A stretch of 24,795 bases of DNA from Rubrobacter sp. (GTDB taxonomy: Bacteria > Actinomycetota > Rubrobacteria > Rubrobacterales > Rubrobacteraceae): contig JACDAR010000203.1 in the NCBI GenBank assembly GCA_013695335.1, positions 1-24,795 on the forward strand. The letters run 5' to 3'. The notes under the pieces were generated by a model, which saw only the letters and a program-made list of their open reading frames with translations, did no database searches and was not told where the DNA came from. Numbering within the stretch: the stretch's first letter is position 1; each line of letters starts with the position of its first letter. Position numbers and translations under genes: made by a program. Positions 1 through 8,120 of this stretch are shown here, one piece after another.

Positions 1-2
1 AA

Positions 3-365
3 TTCTGCGGCATCCAGCAGGCTGGCGCCGCCGAAGCAGAGAACGACGTGCCGGAGATCACCGTCGGTGAGCTCAAGACCAAGATGGACAACGACGAGGA
101 CATAAACGTTCTCGACGTGCGCGAGCCACACGAGTACGAGTTAGTGAACATCGGATCGAAGCTCATCCCGCTGGGTGAGCTTCCCGAGCGCCTAATCGAG
201 GTCCAGAACAACGGCGGTGACGTTGCGGTTCTCTGCCGCAGCGGCTCAAGGAGCGCGGACGCCGTCAGGCTCATGCAGAACGCAGGTTTCAGCAACACAT
301 ACAACGTCAAGGGCGGCATCCTGGCCTGGAGCGACGAGATAGATCCAAGCATTCCCAAGTACTAG
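3..365 (+). CDS. MoeZ/MoeB-type adenylyltransferase-sulfurtransferase, C-terminal rhodanese part (5' partial)
   Basis: The reading frame is open to the left edge of the window, so the gene is cut. A GTG at 48 could start a stand-alone rhodanese, but the residues before it (FCGIQQAG) match the linker that follows the ThiF/MoeB adenylation domain in MoeZ-like proteins (…DYEEFCG…), so I read this as the end of a longer fusion protein. The visible part is a complete rhodanese domain: a LDVREPHEYE segment, then the active-site loop CRSGSRS carrying the persulfide cysteine, then the usual GF..…NVKGGILAW end. In the family, the adenylation domain activates the C-terminus of a ThiS/MoaD-like carrier and the rhodanese cysteine supplies sulfur for thiocarboxylate formation (molybdopterin, thiamine or cysteine synthesis). 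Rhodanese identity is secure; the fusion is inferred from the short linker. Confidence 0.85.
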   Translation, partial: FCGIQQAGAAEAENDVPEITVGELKTKMDNDEDINVLDVREPHEYELVNIGSKLIPLGELPERLIEVQNNGGDVAVLCRSGSRSADAVRLMQNAGFSNTYNVKGGILAWSDEIDPSIPKY

Positions 366-384
366 CAGAACTTCGAGGGTCAAC

Positions 385-419
385 AAAGCGGAGCCGCGAT
401 TTTCGTGGCTCCGCTTTTT
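385..419 (+). terminator. Rho-independent terminator after the rhodanese gene
   Basis: AAAGCGGAGCC (385-395) pairs perfectly with GGCTCCGCTTT (407-417). The stem can be extended by GCGA/TCGT around a TTT loop. A T-run (415-419) follows immediately. It lies 19 bases after the stop codon and separates this gene from the dipeptidase. The flanking A-run would also give a weaker terminator on the opposite strand. Confidence 0.9.
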
Positions 420-449
420 GATGCCGCCTCGTTCTGTATCATCTGAAGA

Positions 450-1514
450 ATGAACGATATCGCTGTATTCGACGGCCACAACGACACGCTCCTCAACCTG
501 CACCTGCGCGGACGAAGCAAGGGACGCTCCTTCTTCGAGCGCAGCGAGACGGGCCACATAGACCTGCCCCGTGCCCGCGAAGGAAACTTCGGCGGCGGCT
601 TCTTCGCCTGCTTCACCCCAAACCGGAGGCAGGACGGCTGGACCGAAGAGTCGGCCCTATCCGTGACGGATGAGGGCTACGAGGTCGCTGGCGCCCCGCC
701 CGTGGCCCCGGACTACGCGCGCGCCCTGGCGGATGCGCTCTCTTCGCGCCTCTTCCGCATCGAAGCCGAGTCAGAATCCCAGATCAAAGTCGTCAGGACG
801 GCGGATGAGGTCAAAACCTGCCTGGAAGACGGTACGATAGCGGCGATCCTGCACTTCGAGGGTGCGGAGAACCTCGGTGAAGATCCAAACTCGCTGGAGG
901 AACTGTACGAGAAAGGACTCCGTTCACTCGGCCTCGTGTGGAGCCGTCCCAATGCATACGCCCACGGCGTTCCTTTCCGATTCCCGTCCTCGCCAGACAC
1001 AGGCCCAGGTCTCACGGACGCTGGACGGGAACTGGTGCGCAAATGCAACGAGCTCGGTGTTCTTGTGGACCTCTCGCATCTCAATGAGCGTGGTTTCTGG
1101 GACGTTGCGGAGGCTACGGACGCGCCGCTGGTGGCTACACATTCGAATGCCCACACCCTCTGCGCATCATCACGCAACCTCACGGATCAGCAACTCGATG
1201 TGATCCGTGATTCTGACGGCATGGTCGGCGTGAACTTCGCGGTCAGCTTCCTGCGCGAGGACGGCCATGAAGACGCGGACACGCCGCTGGAGATCGTGGC
1301 CCAGCACGTGGATTATCTGGTGGAGCGCATCGGGATAGACAGGGTCGGTTTCGGCTCCGACTTCGACGGGGCGAAGATGCCGAGGGATCTCGGCGACGTG
1401 TCCGGCCTGACGAAGCTGTTGGATGTGCTGCGCGAACGCGGCTACGATGATGCGAGGCTGAAGAAGCTCGCGCACGGGAACTGGTTGAGGGTGCTGCGCG
1501 CGACATGGCGATGA
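450..1514 (+). CDS. Membrane dipeptidase (peptidase family M19)
   Basis: 354 residues, normal for renal-dipeptidase-like enzymes, which hydrolyse dipeptides (including some D-residue or dehydro-dipeptides) with a binuclear zinc site. The expected ligands are visible: H10 and D12 in FDGHND, E137 in LHFEG, H210 in DLSH, H231 in ATHSN, and D304 in GFGSDFDG, which closes the site. The SSRNLTD segment after the second histidine is also typical. No signal peptide or lipobox is visible, so it is probably cytoplasmic like most bacterial members. The ATG at 450 lies 31 bases after the terminator and has only a weak ribosome site (TGAAG). The next gene starts 69 bases downstream on the same strand, so the two may be co-transcribed. 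Substrate cannot be told from sequence. Confidence 0.93.
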   Translation: MNDIAVFDGHNDTLLNLHLRGRSKGRSFFERSETGHIDLPRAREGNFGGGFFACFTPNRRQDGWTEESALSVTDEGYEVAGAPPVAPDYARALADALSSRLFRIEAESESQIKVVRTADEVKTCLEDGTIAAILHFEGAENLGEDPNSLEELYEKGLRSLGLVWSRPNAYAHGVPFRFPSSPDTGPGLTDAGRELVRKCNELGVLVDLSHLNERGFWDVAEATDAPLVATHSNAHTLCASSRNLTDQQLDVIRDSDGMVGVNFAVSFLREDGHEDADTPLEIVAQHVDYLVERIGIDRVGFGSDFDGAKMPRDLGDVSGLTKLLDVLRERGYDDARLKKLAHGNWLRVLRATWR

Positions 1515-1583
1515 GGCTGTCCTATACAGGCAATCCACGCGGAAAACTTATCCAGATGCTCGTTGCCTCGGAGGTCGTCGAAG

Positions 1584-2927
1584 ATGGCTGATCCCACCTC
1601 CCGCCGAGCCCTGATCGAGCGCGTCCTTAGCGGCGTGGAGACCTGGGAGGCCAGCTGGGGCGCTTTGCCAGACACCCACCTTCCCGACGGCCTCGACGGA
1701 CTGCTCGACGAATACGCCGCCCGCATGGAAGCCAACCTGCCTTTCTTCCATCCGCGCTACGCCGGGCAGATGCTCAAAGCCCCGCATCCCATCGCCGTCG
1801 CTGGCTACCTCGCGGCCATGATCGTCAACCCCAACAACCACGCGCTCGACGCCTCGCAGGCGACCTCACCGATGGAGATGGAGGTCATGCGCATGCTCGC
1901 CGGGATGTTCGGCCTGCCAGACGAGGCGCTCGGGCACCTGACCTCCAGCGGCACCATCGCCAACCTGGAGGCGCTGTGGGTGGCCAGGGAGCTGCGGCCC
2001 GACGCCGCCATCGTCTACTCCGAAGGCGCCCACTACCCCCACGGACGCATGTGCCAGGTACTCGGGGTTGCTTCGAAGGCGGTTCCGGCGCACCCAGACG
2101 GCCGCATAGACCTCGACGCCGTCGAAGCCGCCTGCCAGCGCGGCGACGTTGGCACCGTCGTGCTCACGCCAGGAACCACTGGGCTTGGCGCGGTTGACGA
2201 CGTACACGAAGCCCTCGCCCTGCGCGAACGCTACGGCGTACGCCTGCACGTCGACGCCGCATATGGCGGCTTCTTCGCACTGCTCGGCGGCCCCGCCTAC
2301 GAGGCCATCGCGGCCTGCGATTCGGTGGTCGTTGACCCGCACAAGCACGGACTCCAGCCCTACGGGTGCGGCGCAGTGCTCTTCGCTGACCCTTCCGTCG
2401 CCCGCTTCTACCTGCACGACTCGCCATACACATACTTCACGAGCGACGACCTGCACCTCGGTGAGATCTCCCTGGAATGCTCCCGAGCAGGGGCAGCCGC
2501 TGGCGCACTGTGGCTCACCCTTCAGGCGCTGCCGCTCCGGCGCGAAAGCGGCCTCGGCCCGATCCTCGCGGCCTGCCGCCGGGCAGCACTGGACTTCGCA
2601 GCCCGCGTGGACGCCAGCGATGGCGTGACGCTGCACCTGGACCCCACGCTTGACATCGTCGCGTACTTCCCCGACCGCCCAACCACACATGCCATCGACA
2701 GGGCCACGGATGCGGTCCTGCACGCTGGCATGGCGGACGAAGCGGATCCCATCTTCCTCTCCACCCTGCGCGTCAGCGCAGATGATTTTGCCGCATTGCA
2801 TCCAGGTATCAGCCGCGATGCCGACAGCGTCAGGGTACTGCGCTCAGTGCTCATGAAACCCGTACACGAACACGCAGCGGGCTGGCTCGCAGAACGCATC
2901 GAGACGCTGGCCAGTTCTGTGGAATAA
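1584..2927 (+). CDS. Pyridoxal-phosphate-dependent group II decarboxylase family protein
   Basis: 447 residues from ATG 1584, chosen because GGAGGT (1570-1575) stands 8 bases ahead; a TTG at 1563 is in frame but has no such site. Fold-type I PLP signatures of the glutamate/tyrosine/aromatic amino acid decarboxylase family are present: LTSSGTIANLEAL (about 119-131, phosphate binding), H150 in SEGAHYPHG (the ring-stacking histidine), LTPGTTG, D224 in HVDAAYGG (pyridine nitrogen contact) and the Schiff-base lysine K254 in DPHKHGLQPYGCG. The reaction is probably decarboxylation of an amino acid to an amine, but related proteins include aldehyde-lyases and sulfinoalanine/aspartate decarboxylases, so the substrate is open. 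It sits between a dipeptidase and a channel gene; no pathway partner is evident. Confidence 0.88.
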   Translation: MADPTSRRALIERVLSGVETWEASWGALPDTHLPDGLDGLLDEYAARMEANLPFFHPRYAGQMLKAPHPIAVAGYLAAMIVNPNNHALDASQATSPMEMEVMRMLAGMFGLPDEALGHLTSSGTIANLEALWVARELRPDAAIVYSEGAHYPHGRMCQVLGVASKAVPAHPDGRIDLDAVEAACQRGDVGTVVLTPGTTGLGAVDDVHEALALRERYGVRLHVDAAYGGFFALLGGPAYEAIAACDSVVVDPHKHGLQPYGCGAVLFADPSVARFYLHDSPYTYFTSDDLHLGEISLECSRAGAAAGALWLTLQALPLRRESGLGPILAACRRAALDFAARVDASDGVTLHLDPTLDIVAYFPDRPTTHAIDRATDAVLHAGMADEADPIFLSTLRVSADDFAALHPGISRDADSVRVLRSVLMKPVHEHAAGWLAERIETLASSVE

Positions 2928-3026
2928 CAGTCCTGGCCAAACATTATGTTGCCCCGCGTTGCATCATGCGTACCCGATGGTGCAAACTATATAGTGTGCG
3001 TCGGCGAGGAAGGGGCGGAAGCAGGC

Positions 3027-3707
3027 ATGGAACTTCAAAACAGCATTGATAGCGAAACCGGCAGGATCGAGGCTTTCTCGGACGCTGTATTTGCCATCGC
3101 GATCACGCTGCTAGTCATAGAGATCGGGGTTCCGCACGTGGCAGACTTCCCACTGGGCGCCACGCTCTTCGGGGAGCTATTGGACCAGTGGCCATCGTAT
3201 CTGGGGTATGTGATCAGCTTTCTTCAGATAGGTGTGATCTGGGCGAACCACCACAATCGCTTCAGGTATATAGTGCGCTCGGACCACAGCCTGCTTTTCC
3301 TGAATATCCTGTTCCTGATGTTCGTTGCCTTCATCCCCTTCCCCACCGCCGTGCTATCCGAGTACCTGGAAGGGACGGCTGCCGAGCGCACCACGGCGGG
3401 CGCCCTCTACGCTGGCACCCTGATGATGACTGCCATCTTCTTCACCCTCCTCTGGCTGTACGTGGCTGGCAGCCGCCGCCTGCTGGACGAACGCATGGAC
3501 CTCACCCTGATACGCGCCATGACCCGGCGCTACGTGCTCGGCGCGTTCTTCTACGTACTCGCCTTCTTGATTGCCTTCGTCAGCCTCGCCGCCAGCCTCG
3601 CGCTCCTCGTGGTGCTGGCCCTGATCTTCATCCTCCCCGAACCCTCAGACAGAACCGCCGTGCGCCGCCCACGCCAGGACAGGCGCCGCGTCACCCGAAC
3701 CCCATAG
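3027..3707 (+). CDS. TMEM175-family (DUF1211) integral membrane protein, probable potassium channel
   Basis: 226 residues from ATG 3027, which follows GAGGAAGG by about 12 bases; an ATG at 2946 is in frame but would add an unlikely 27-residue hydrophilic leader. The signature R..AFSDAVFAIAITLL at residues 13-27 contains the FSD motif that defines the family. About six hydrophobic segments follow (roughly 20-37, 57-75, 90-112, 125-150, 170-195, 195-207), with the family's W.NHH.RF motif after the second. The C-terminus is a short arginine-rich cytoplasmic tail. Bacterial members carry one six-helix repeat and assemble as tetramers that conduct K+, with the first helix lining the pore. Function is by family; ion selectivity is not shown here. 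Confidence 0.9.
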   Translation: MELQNSIDSETGRIEAFSDAVFAIAITLLVIEIGVPHVADFPLGATLFGELLDQWPSYLGYVISFLQIGVIWANHHNRFRYIVRSDHSLLFLNILFLMFVAFIPFPTAVLSEYLEGTAAERTTAGALYAGTLMMTAIFFTLLWLYVAGSRRLLDERMDLTLIRAMTRRYVLGAFFYVLAFLIAFVSLAASLALLVVLALIFILPEPSDRTAVRRPRQDRRRVTRTP

Positions 3708-3746
3708 AGAACCGAAAAACACATGGCACTCGCACACGGCGTCCTT

Positions 3747-4628
3747 TCACCTCTTGCGCGCGAGGTAAACGCCAGCGAGAACCACGACGGCCCCGAGCAC
3801 CTGCTGGAGGCCGAAGCTCTCTGACAGGAGCAGGATGCCAGCGGTGACGCCGGTTACCGCAACGAGGTACTGATAGACGAGCACCCTGTTCGCCCCGACG
3901 CGGGAGACACCGCGTTGCCAGGCGGCGAACCCGAAGGCCGAGGAGCAGAGCGTGGAGTACAGGGCCGCGAACCACACGGTTCCATCGAGGGCTGCCACGT
4001 CTACATCGAGGTCAACGAGGGCGAGCGGGAAGGCGGCGAGGCCGCCGAGGACCATGGGATATGCAGCGACGGCGAGCGGGGAGTATCGCCGGAGCAGGCC
4101 GATGGAGAGCATGGTGTAGCAACCCCAGCAGACTGCGGCGGCGAGGATGAGGGCGTCCCCGGGGAGGCTGGTGCCGCCGAGATCCAGGCCCCCATACACC
4201 ACGGTCGCCACCCCGACCAGGCACAGGCCAACCCCGGCGACGCCCGAGAACCGTGGCCTCTCCAGGCCGAGGAAGAAGCCAAGGAGCATCCCCCACACAG
4301 GGGCCGTCGAGTAGATGAGCGCGGTGTTGGCCGCCGTCGTGAGGCTCACCCCGATGGTGAACACGGACTGAGTGAGCGTTATTCCAACTACGCCGAGCCC
4401 GAACACCGGCAGGAAGTCGCCCCGCTTCAGGCGGGTCGCGGGTTCCAGCAGGCGCAGTATCACGAAGAGCAAAAGCCCGGCGAAGGTGAAACGCGCGGCA
4501 GCGAAGAGCAACGGCGGCACCACCTCGACTACGAGCTTGACCGCAACGAAGTTGGTCCCGAAGAAGATTACCGTCAGGAGCAGCGATATCTCTACCCAGG
4601 CGGAGGCGCGCCTTTCCTGGTCCTTCAA
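3747..4628 (-). CDS. EamA/DMT-superfamily transporter
   Basis: 293 residues with ten predicted hydrophobic segments in two homologous halves, the EamA arrangement. The first half begins FFGTNFVAVKL (cf. the common WG.NFV motif) and the second half begins after GGTSLPGDALIL with AAAVCWGCYTML. It ends in the usual short positive tail (LARKR). Family members export amino acids, nucleotides or other metabolites. The gene starts 18 bases after the stop of the upstream M42 aminopeptidase on the same strand, so the pair is probably one transcript. A peptidase-exporter pair could clear excess amino acids from peptide breakdown, but that is inference. It converges with the TMEM175-type gene across a 39-base gap with no clear terminator. 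Confidence 0.9.
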   Translation of the reverse strand: MKDQERRASAWVEISLLLTVIFFGTNFVAVKLVVEVVPPLLFAAARFTFAGLLLFVILRLLEPATRLKRGDFLPVFGLGVVGITLTQSVFTIGVSLTTAANTALIYSTAPVWGMLLGFFLGLERPRFSGVAGVGLCLVGVATVVYGGLDLGGTSLPGDALILAAAVCWGCYTMLSIGLLRRYSPLAVAAYPMVLGGLAAFPLALVDLDVDVAALDGTVWFAALYSTLCSSAFGFAAWQRGVSRVGANRVLVYQYLVAVTGVTAGILLLSESFGLQQVLGAVVVLAGVYLARKR

Positions 4629-4646
4629 GATAGAGTATCCGGGACG

Positions 4647-5705
4647 CTAGCGGACGAAGTCTGTATCTTCGTCCAGCCCCCCCACGTAGGCGGCTATGAG
4701 GCGGGCGCAGTCCTCCACGTCTGAGAGCTCGACCACCTCGTTCGGAGAGTGCATGTAGCGGTTCGGGCAGGATACGAGCCCCGTGGCGATACCGGCCCGC
4801 GCGAAGTGGATGGCGTCGGCGTCTGTCCCCGTGGAGCGGGAACTCGCCTCCACGGTATACGAGATGTTCTCCAGCCCTGCCGCAGCCACCAGGCCGTCCG
4901 AGACGATGGGGCTAAGCACTACGGCCCGCTGGATGACGGGGCCGCTGCCCAGCGCGTGATCCCCGTGTTCGTTCTTCGGGATGCCTGGGGTGTCGGTGGC
5001 GTGGGTAACGTCAACCGCTATGGCAGCGTCGGGGTCGAGGCCGAAAGCCGCGCCCCGGGCGCCGTACAGTCCGATCTCCTCCTGCACGCTCGCCACCGCG
5101 ACGACCTCGGCCGCGACGTTCTCCTGTTCGGAGATCAGGCGCAGCGCTTCGAGCACCACGAACGCGCCCATGCGGTTGTCCAGGGAGCGTGAGGCTATGC
5201 GACCGTTCGGCAACTCCAGCAGATCCCGATCCAGAACGCCGACGTCCCCGATCTCCACCATCCCCTTCGCCTCGTCACCATCTTTGGCCCCGATATCCAC
5301 CCAGAGGCTTTTGATCTCGGATACCTTCTTGCGCTCCTCGGCCTCCATGATGTGGATGGCCTTCTTGCCGATGACCCCGGGAACCTCACCGTTCTTCGTC
5401 AGGAAACGCACCCTCTGTCCCACGAGCACCTGCGGGTCCCAGCCGCCAACGCCTGAGAATCGGATGAGGCCCTGTTCGTCCACGTGGGTGACCATCAGCC
5501 CGATCTCATCTATGTGCCCAGACAGCATCACCCGCGGCCCGCCGCCAGGATTCAGCGTGGCGAAGGAGTTGCCCATCCTGTCGCCCCTGACGCTCGAGAA
5601 CTTCTCCGCCTCTTCCCGCCAGACCCTCGCCACGTTCGCCTCGCGCCCGCTCGGTCCAGGCGTGGAGAGCAACCTTTTCAGAAAGTCGTAAGACGCGTCT
5701 CTCAT
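4647..5705 (-). CDS. M42-family metallo-aminopeptidase (glutamyl aminopeptidase / endoglucanase-like)
   Basis: 352 residues, the usual length. The binuclear metal site and catalytic residues are all in place: H64 and D66 in SGHIDEIG, bridging D176 in RSLDNR, the catalytic pair E209-E210 in VQEEIGLYGA, D232 in AVDVTH, and H319 in YMHSPNE. These enzymes form large dodecameric tetrahedral complexes in the cytosol that trim peptides from the N-terminus; names such as 'endoglucanase M' for the family are historical. The ATG at 5705 is preceded on the coding strand by GAAAGGA with about 6 bases of spacing. It is first in a two-gene unit with the EamA transporter. Confidence 0.94.
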   Translation of the reverse strand: MRDASYDFLKRLLSTPGPSGREANVARVWREEAEKFSSVRGDRMGNSFATLNPGGGPRVMLSGHIDEIGLMVTHVDEQGLIRFSGVGGWDPQVLVGQRVRFLTKNGEVPGVIGKKAIHIMEAEERKKVSEIKSLWVDIGAKDGDEAKGMVEIGDVGVLDRDLLELPNGRIASRSLDNRMGAFVVLEALRLISEQENVAAEVVAVASVQEEIGLYGARGAAFGLDPDAAIAVDVTHATDTPGIPKNEHGDHALGSGPVIQRAVVLSPIVSDGLVAAAGLENISYTVEASSRSTGTDADAIHFARAGIATGLVSCPNRYMHSPNEVVELSDVEDCARLIAAYVGGLDEDTDFVR

Positions 5706-5757
5706 GAGAGTCCTTTCAAAAACCAGAGGGATTACGAATGGTGATGTTACACCAAAA

Positions 5758-6456
5758 TTACAAGGTTACCTGAAGCTCGATCCGACCCTCACCGATGTGC
5801 TGGCGGTCCCGCCTGATCTCCTGGTAGGGAATCGAGATTTCGAATGCCTCGGTGAACGGGTTTGGCCGCAGGCGCAGGTTGTTCGACTCTTCCCAGACAG
5901 GCTGGTAAGTCTCCCCGTCGAAACGAAAGCCGCCAGGATAGGGCGGCGGGTAGTCCGAGGAGCCAGGTTCGTTGAGGCACACGAAGAGCGATAGTCCGTC
6001 GCACAGCCTGAGCAGGTCGAGGTTGCGCTCCAGGTTCTCCAGTTCTTCCCCGCTCATATCCCGCCTGAGCCGCTCCTGACGGCCAGCCTCTACCTCGACG
6101 AACCGTGTTTCGGCGGCGGTGCTACCGAACTCACGCAGCAGCCTTTCGTAATGCATGCTGCCGAGGCAGGCAGCATACGGAGCGCTCGATTCGAGCTGGT
6201 CCAGTCCGCTGGCATACGCACGGATCTTGTCTTCCAAAGGGTAGTCCACGAAAGAGTAGGGCCAGTCGGCGTCCTCGTTCCAGCGCACTGAAGAGTCAGG
6301 GATTTTCCACGCCACGTCGTGGCTCGCGATCGCGTGAACCGCAGGCTCGAACGGGCGCGGCGCATCGGTCCAGTGCCTGGCGAATTCTCCTGAAGCGAGG
6401 GCGTGGTCGTTCTGCTGGATCAGGACGAAAGATTCGGGGCGTTCGCGGACGATCAT
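5758..6456 (-). CDS. DUF3891 family protein
   Basis: 232 residues without membrane segments. It begins MIVRE..ESFVLIQQNDHA and has HDVAWK near residue 47, a segment that is constant in DUF3891 proteins, followed by aromatic-rich stretches (WPYSFVDYPLEDKI) and a C-terminal part with DGLSLFVCLNEPG. The spaced H/D residues (NDH, SHD, the SMHYERL segment, CDG) look like an HD-domain-like metal site, but that is an impression from spacing only. Biochemical function is unknown for the family. The ATG at 6456 has no good ribosome site; 10 bases upstream lies a degenerate repeat (6466-6502) that may have replaced the original leader. The gene ends 52 bases before the M42 peptidase start. Confidence 0.8.
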   Translation of the reverse strand: MIVRERPESFVLIQQNDHALASGEFARHWTDAPRPFEPAVHAIASHDVAWKIPDSSVRWNEDADWPYSFVDYPLEDKIRAYASGLDQLESSAPYAACLGSMHYERLLREFGSTAAETRFVEVEAGRQERLRRDMSGEELENLERNLDLLRLCDGLSLFVCLNEPGSSDYPPPYPGGFRFDGETYQPVWEESNNLRLRPNPFTEAFEISIPYQEIRRDRQHIGEGRIELQVTL

Positions 6457-6465
6457 GGGTCATAA

Positions 6466-6596
6466 GGTATCAGGTTTCGGGTTTCAGGCATCAGGTTTGG
6501 CGAGGTAATCATCCGAGAGAGCTTCGATCCGCCTTTCGGTCAACCTGATAGCTGAAACCTGTTGCCTGTAGCCTATAAAACCGGCTTTCGGTCAAC
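6466..6596. repeat. Pair of inverted degenerate TATCAGG/TTTCAGG repeats with a short flanking duplication
   Basis: Left arm at 6466-6502 is built of imperfect repeats of TATCAGGTTTCAGG/CATCAGGTTT. The right arm at 6545-6580 carries the same family of words on the other strand (TATAGGCTACAGGCAACAGG read on minus). The right arm is flanked by two near-identical 16-base copies, CCGCCTTTCGGTCAAC (6529-6544) and CCGGCTTTCGGTCAAC (6581-6596), differing at one base. The second copy is the coding end of the membrane protein gene that stops at 6573. This looks like a small dispersed repeat inserted with duplication of target sequence. It accounts for most of the gap between the DUF3891 gene and that gene. 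Confidence 0.6.
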
Positions 6597-7115
6597 GGCC
6601 AGCGTCGCCCTGAGGTCTTCGTGTTCGAGAAAGGCCTCCTGTGCTTCGTCGAAGTGCTCCTCAGGCACTGTGACCAGGGCGAGGGCGAACCCGTTGGGGA
6701 AGGCTGCGTTCCATTCGCCCGCGAGTTTTTCAGGCAGCGCCAGCCCAAGGAGCTTCTTCTGGAGATGCGGCATGCGGTGGTAGATCACCAGCCCGATGAT
6801 GGCGGCGAGGGTCATAACAGCCTGCACGGTCAGGCCAGTTGCAAGGTGGACTGCGCCCATGAGAACGCTGACTGAGGTGACGCCGAGGTAGGTGCTGGCG
6901 AACTCGAACCATTGGGCCTTCGAGAGGCCTGTCTCGACCCGCCTCACTTCCGCTTCGGGTAGGATAATCTGGATGAGGCGTTCGTCCCGCCTTCTGGTAA
7001 GCACCAGCAGCGGGCCGGACTGAACGTCGAGATCCCGGATCCTTCCTTCCAGCGCTTTGAGCGCCCGAAGGTCTCTGGCGACCGCCCCGATGGTGTAGTG
7101 GCGTGTAGTGCTCAC
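6573..7115 (-). CDS. Hypothetical protein with two central membrane helices
   Basis: 180 residues from a GTG at 7115; I do not recognise the family. The N-terminal 65 residues look like a small soluble domain (arginine- and glutamate-rich, beta-type pattern LLVLTRRRDERLIQIILP). Two hydrophobic segments follow at about 73-91 and 96-111 (VSVLMGAVHLATGL; VMTLAAIIGLVIYH), joined by a very short loop, so both ends should face the cytoplasm. The C-terminal 50 residues (FALALVTVPEEHFDEAQEAFLEHED) resemble a small ferredoxin-like sensor fold. It lies 44 bases after the PAP2 phosphatase gene on the same strand. Its last codons (VDRKPVL) overlap the flanking duplication of the repeat element, so the present C-terminus may be altered from the ancestral one. 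Confidence 0.65.
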   Translation of the reverse strand: MSTTRHYTIGAVARDLRALKALEGRIRDLDVQSGPLLVLTRRRDERLIQIILPEAEVRRVETGLSKAQWFEFASTYLGVTSVSVLMGAVHLATGLTVQAVMTLAAIIGLVIYHRMPHLQKKLLGLALPEKLAGEWNAAFPNGFALALVTVPEEHFDEAQEAFLEHEDLRATLAVDRKPVL

Positions 7116-7159
7116 CGTATCTTTCTAACGCGCTCCGCCGATTAAGCTGGTAAGCGGCT

Positions 7160-7705
7160 TCACGCCAGAAGCCCGGCTATCGTCAGGAAGAGCGAGGTCG
7201 TTACTACACCTATGGTGATTCCCGCCAGCACGTCGAATGGATAGTGAACGCCGAGGTATACGCGGGAGAGGGCTACGAGCAGCCCGGCAAGCACGAGCAA
7301 CGGCGCGAGTGGCGGGTAAGTGATCGAAAGCGTCAGGGCTCCGGCGGCGGCGGTCGCCGCATGGCCCGATGGAAACGAGCTTGAAGATGGCGTCTTGATG
7401 AGCGGCGCTATCTCCGAGTCCGAGATGGAGGGACGGGCGCGGTCGAAAAGATTCTTGGAGAGTTCAGCGATGATCCAGGACGCCGCTACAGCCCCCCAAG
7501 ACAGGATCAAACGCCACGGCTCCAGCCCCGTTAGCAGGAACGCGAAACCGGCTATGACACCCCACAGGAATCCTGCGGTCCCGATCACCGTGAAGGCCCG
7601 CATCACGCGCGTGAACACCGGCGACTTCACGCGAAATATCGCCGCGAACAGCGCCCTGTCGAACTTCCATATTCTTCGCGCCGCGCCCTTCTCTTCCGTT
7701 CCCAA
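7160..7705 (-). CDS. PAP2-family (type 2 phosphatidic acid phosphatase) membrane phosphatase
   Basis: 181 residues with about five hydrophobic segments. All three PAP2 signature blocks are present in order: KNLFDRARP (C1, K.{6}RP), SFPSGHAA (C2, with the catalytic PSGH histidine) and SRVYLGVHYPFDVLAG (C3, with nucleophilic histidine and supporting aspartate). Bacterial members dephosphorylate undecaprenyl diphosphate or phosphatidyl glycerophosphate/phosphatidic acid at the outer face of the membrane, so a role in lipid-carrier recycling is possible but unproven. The only start in the open frame before the first helix is TTG 7705; its GGAG is only two bases away, so the start is uncertain. 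Likely transcribed with the following two-helix protein. Confidence 0.88.
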   Translation of the reverse strand: MGTEEKGAARRIWKFDRALFAAIFRVKSPVFTRVMRAFTVIGTAGFLWGVIAGFAFLLTGLEPWRLILSWGAVAASWIIAELSKNLFDRARPSISDSEIAPLIKTPSSSSFPSGHAATAAAGALTLSITYPPLAPLLVLAGLLVALSRVYLGVHYPFDVLAGITIGVVTTSLFLTIAGLLA

Positions 7706-7844
7706 GTCTCCGATCTCACGTTCGTGGGTTGGCAGCCGGATATTTTAGTACAGGCGGCGCGCTGACGATGGCCGCCACCGAACGCCCTTTCTAAAGTAGA
7801 ATACTCGGGACGTTGGCAGATAAGAGAGCATAGGAGTTTTGAGT

Positions 7845-8114
7845 ATGTACAAGGAGCTCGTTGGGAAGATCGTGGACCAGGCCAGGGAAGAGGCGGCCAA
7901 CCTCGTGGTCTGGGACCGCAGGGACACTTTCACCGTGGAGTCCGACGACGTGGACAAGATAGAGGTTACCGACGACTACCTGCGCGTGGACATGCAGGAG
8001 GGCAAGGCGACAGTCTACGTCTTGCTCGAATCCATCTACAAGCTGGTCGTGGAGAAGGAGCGGTCGGGCAGGAGTCGCTCCGGAGCCCGCACCGGCTTCG
8101 GAACCATCAGCTAG
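7845..8114 (+). CDS. Hypothetical 89-residue acidic protein
   Basis: Start ATG 7845 is supported by AGGAG (7832-7836) with 8 bases of spacing; a TTG at 7839 is less likely. The protein is soluble and highly charged: MYKELVGKIVDQAREEAANL is probably an amphipathic helix, followed by a predicted beta sheet (WDRRDTFTVESDDVDKIEVTDDYLRVDM, KATVYVLLESIYKLVVEKE), then a flexible Ser/Arg tail (SGRSRSGARTGFG). The codon pattern is like its neighbours, so I take it as real. I do not recognise a family. A TAGAAT (7795-7800) about 45 bases upstream could be its -10 element, without a good -35. It converges with rpiA with only 6 bases between stop codons. Confidence 0.7.
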   Translation: MYKELVGKIVDQAREEAANLVVWDRRDTFTVESDDVDKIEVTDDYLRVDMQEGKATVYVLLESIYKLVVEKERSGRSRSGARTGFGTIS

Positions 8115-8120
8115 TCAGCT

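Noticed and set aside
1866..2801. 311-codon minus-strand frame opposite the PLP decarboxylase
   Set aside because: Val/Gly/Glu-rich shadow of a strongly motif-supported gene.
3915..4724. Long plus-strand frame (269 codons) opposite the EamA transporter
   Set aside because: Composition is that of an antisense shadow in high-GC DNA (Glu/Gly/Arg-rich, no fold); the minus-strand transporter has family motifs and ten helices.
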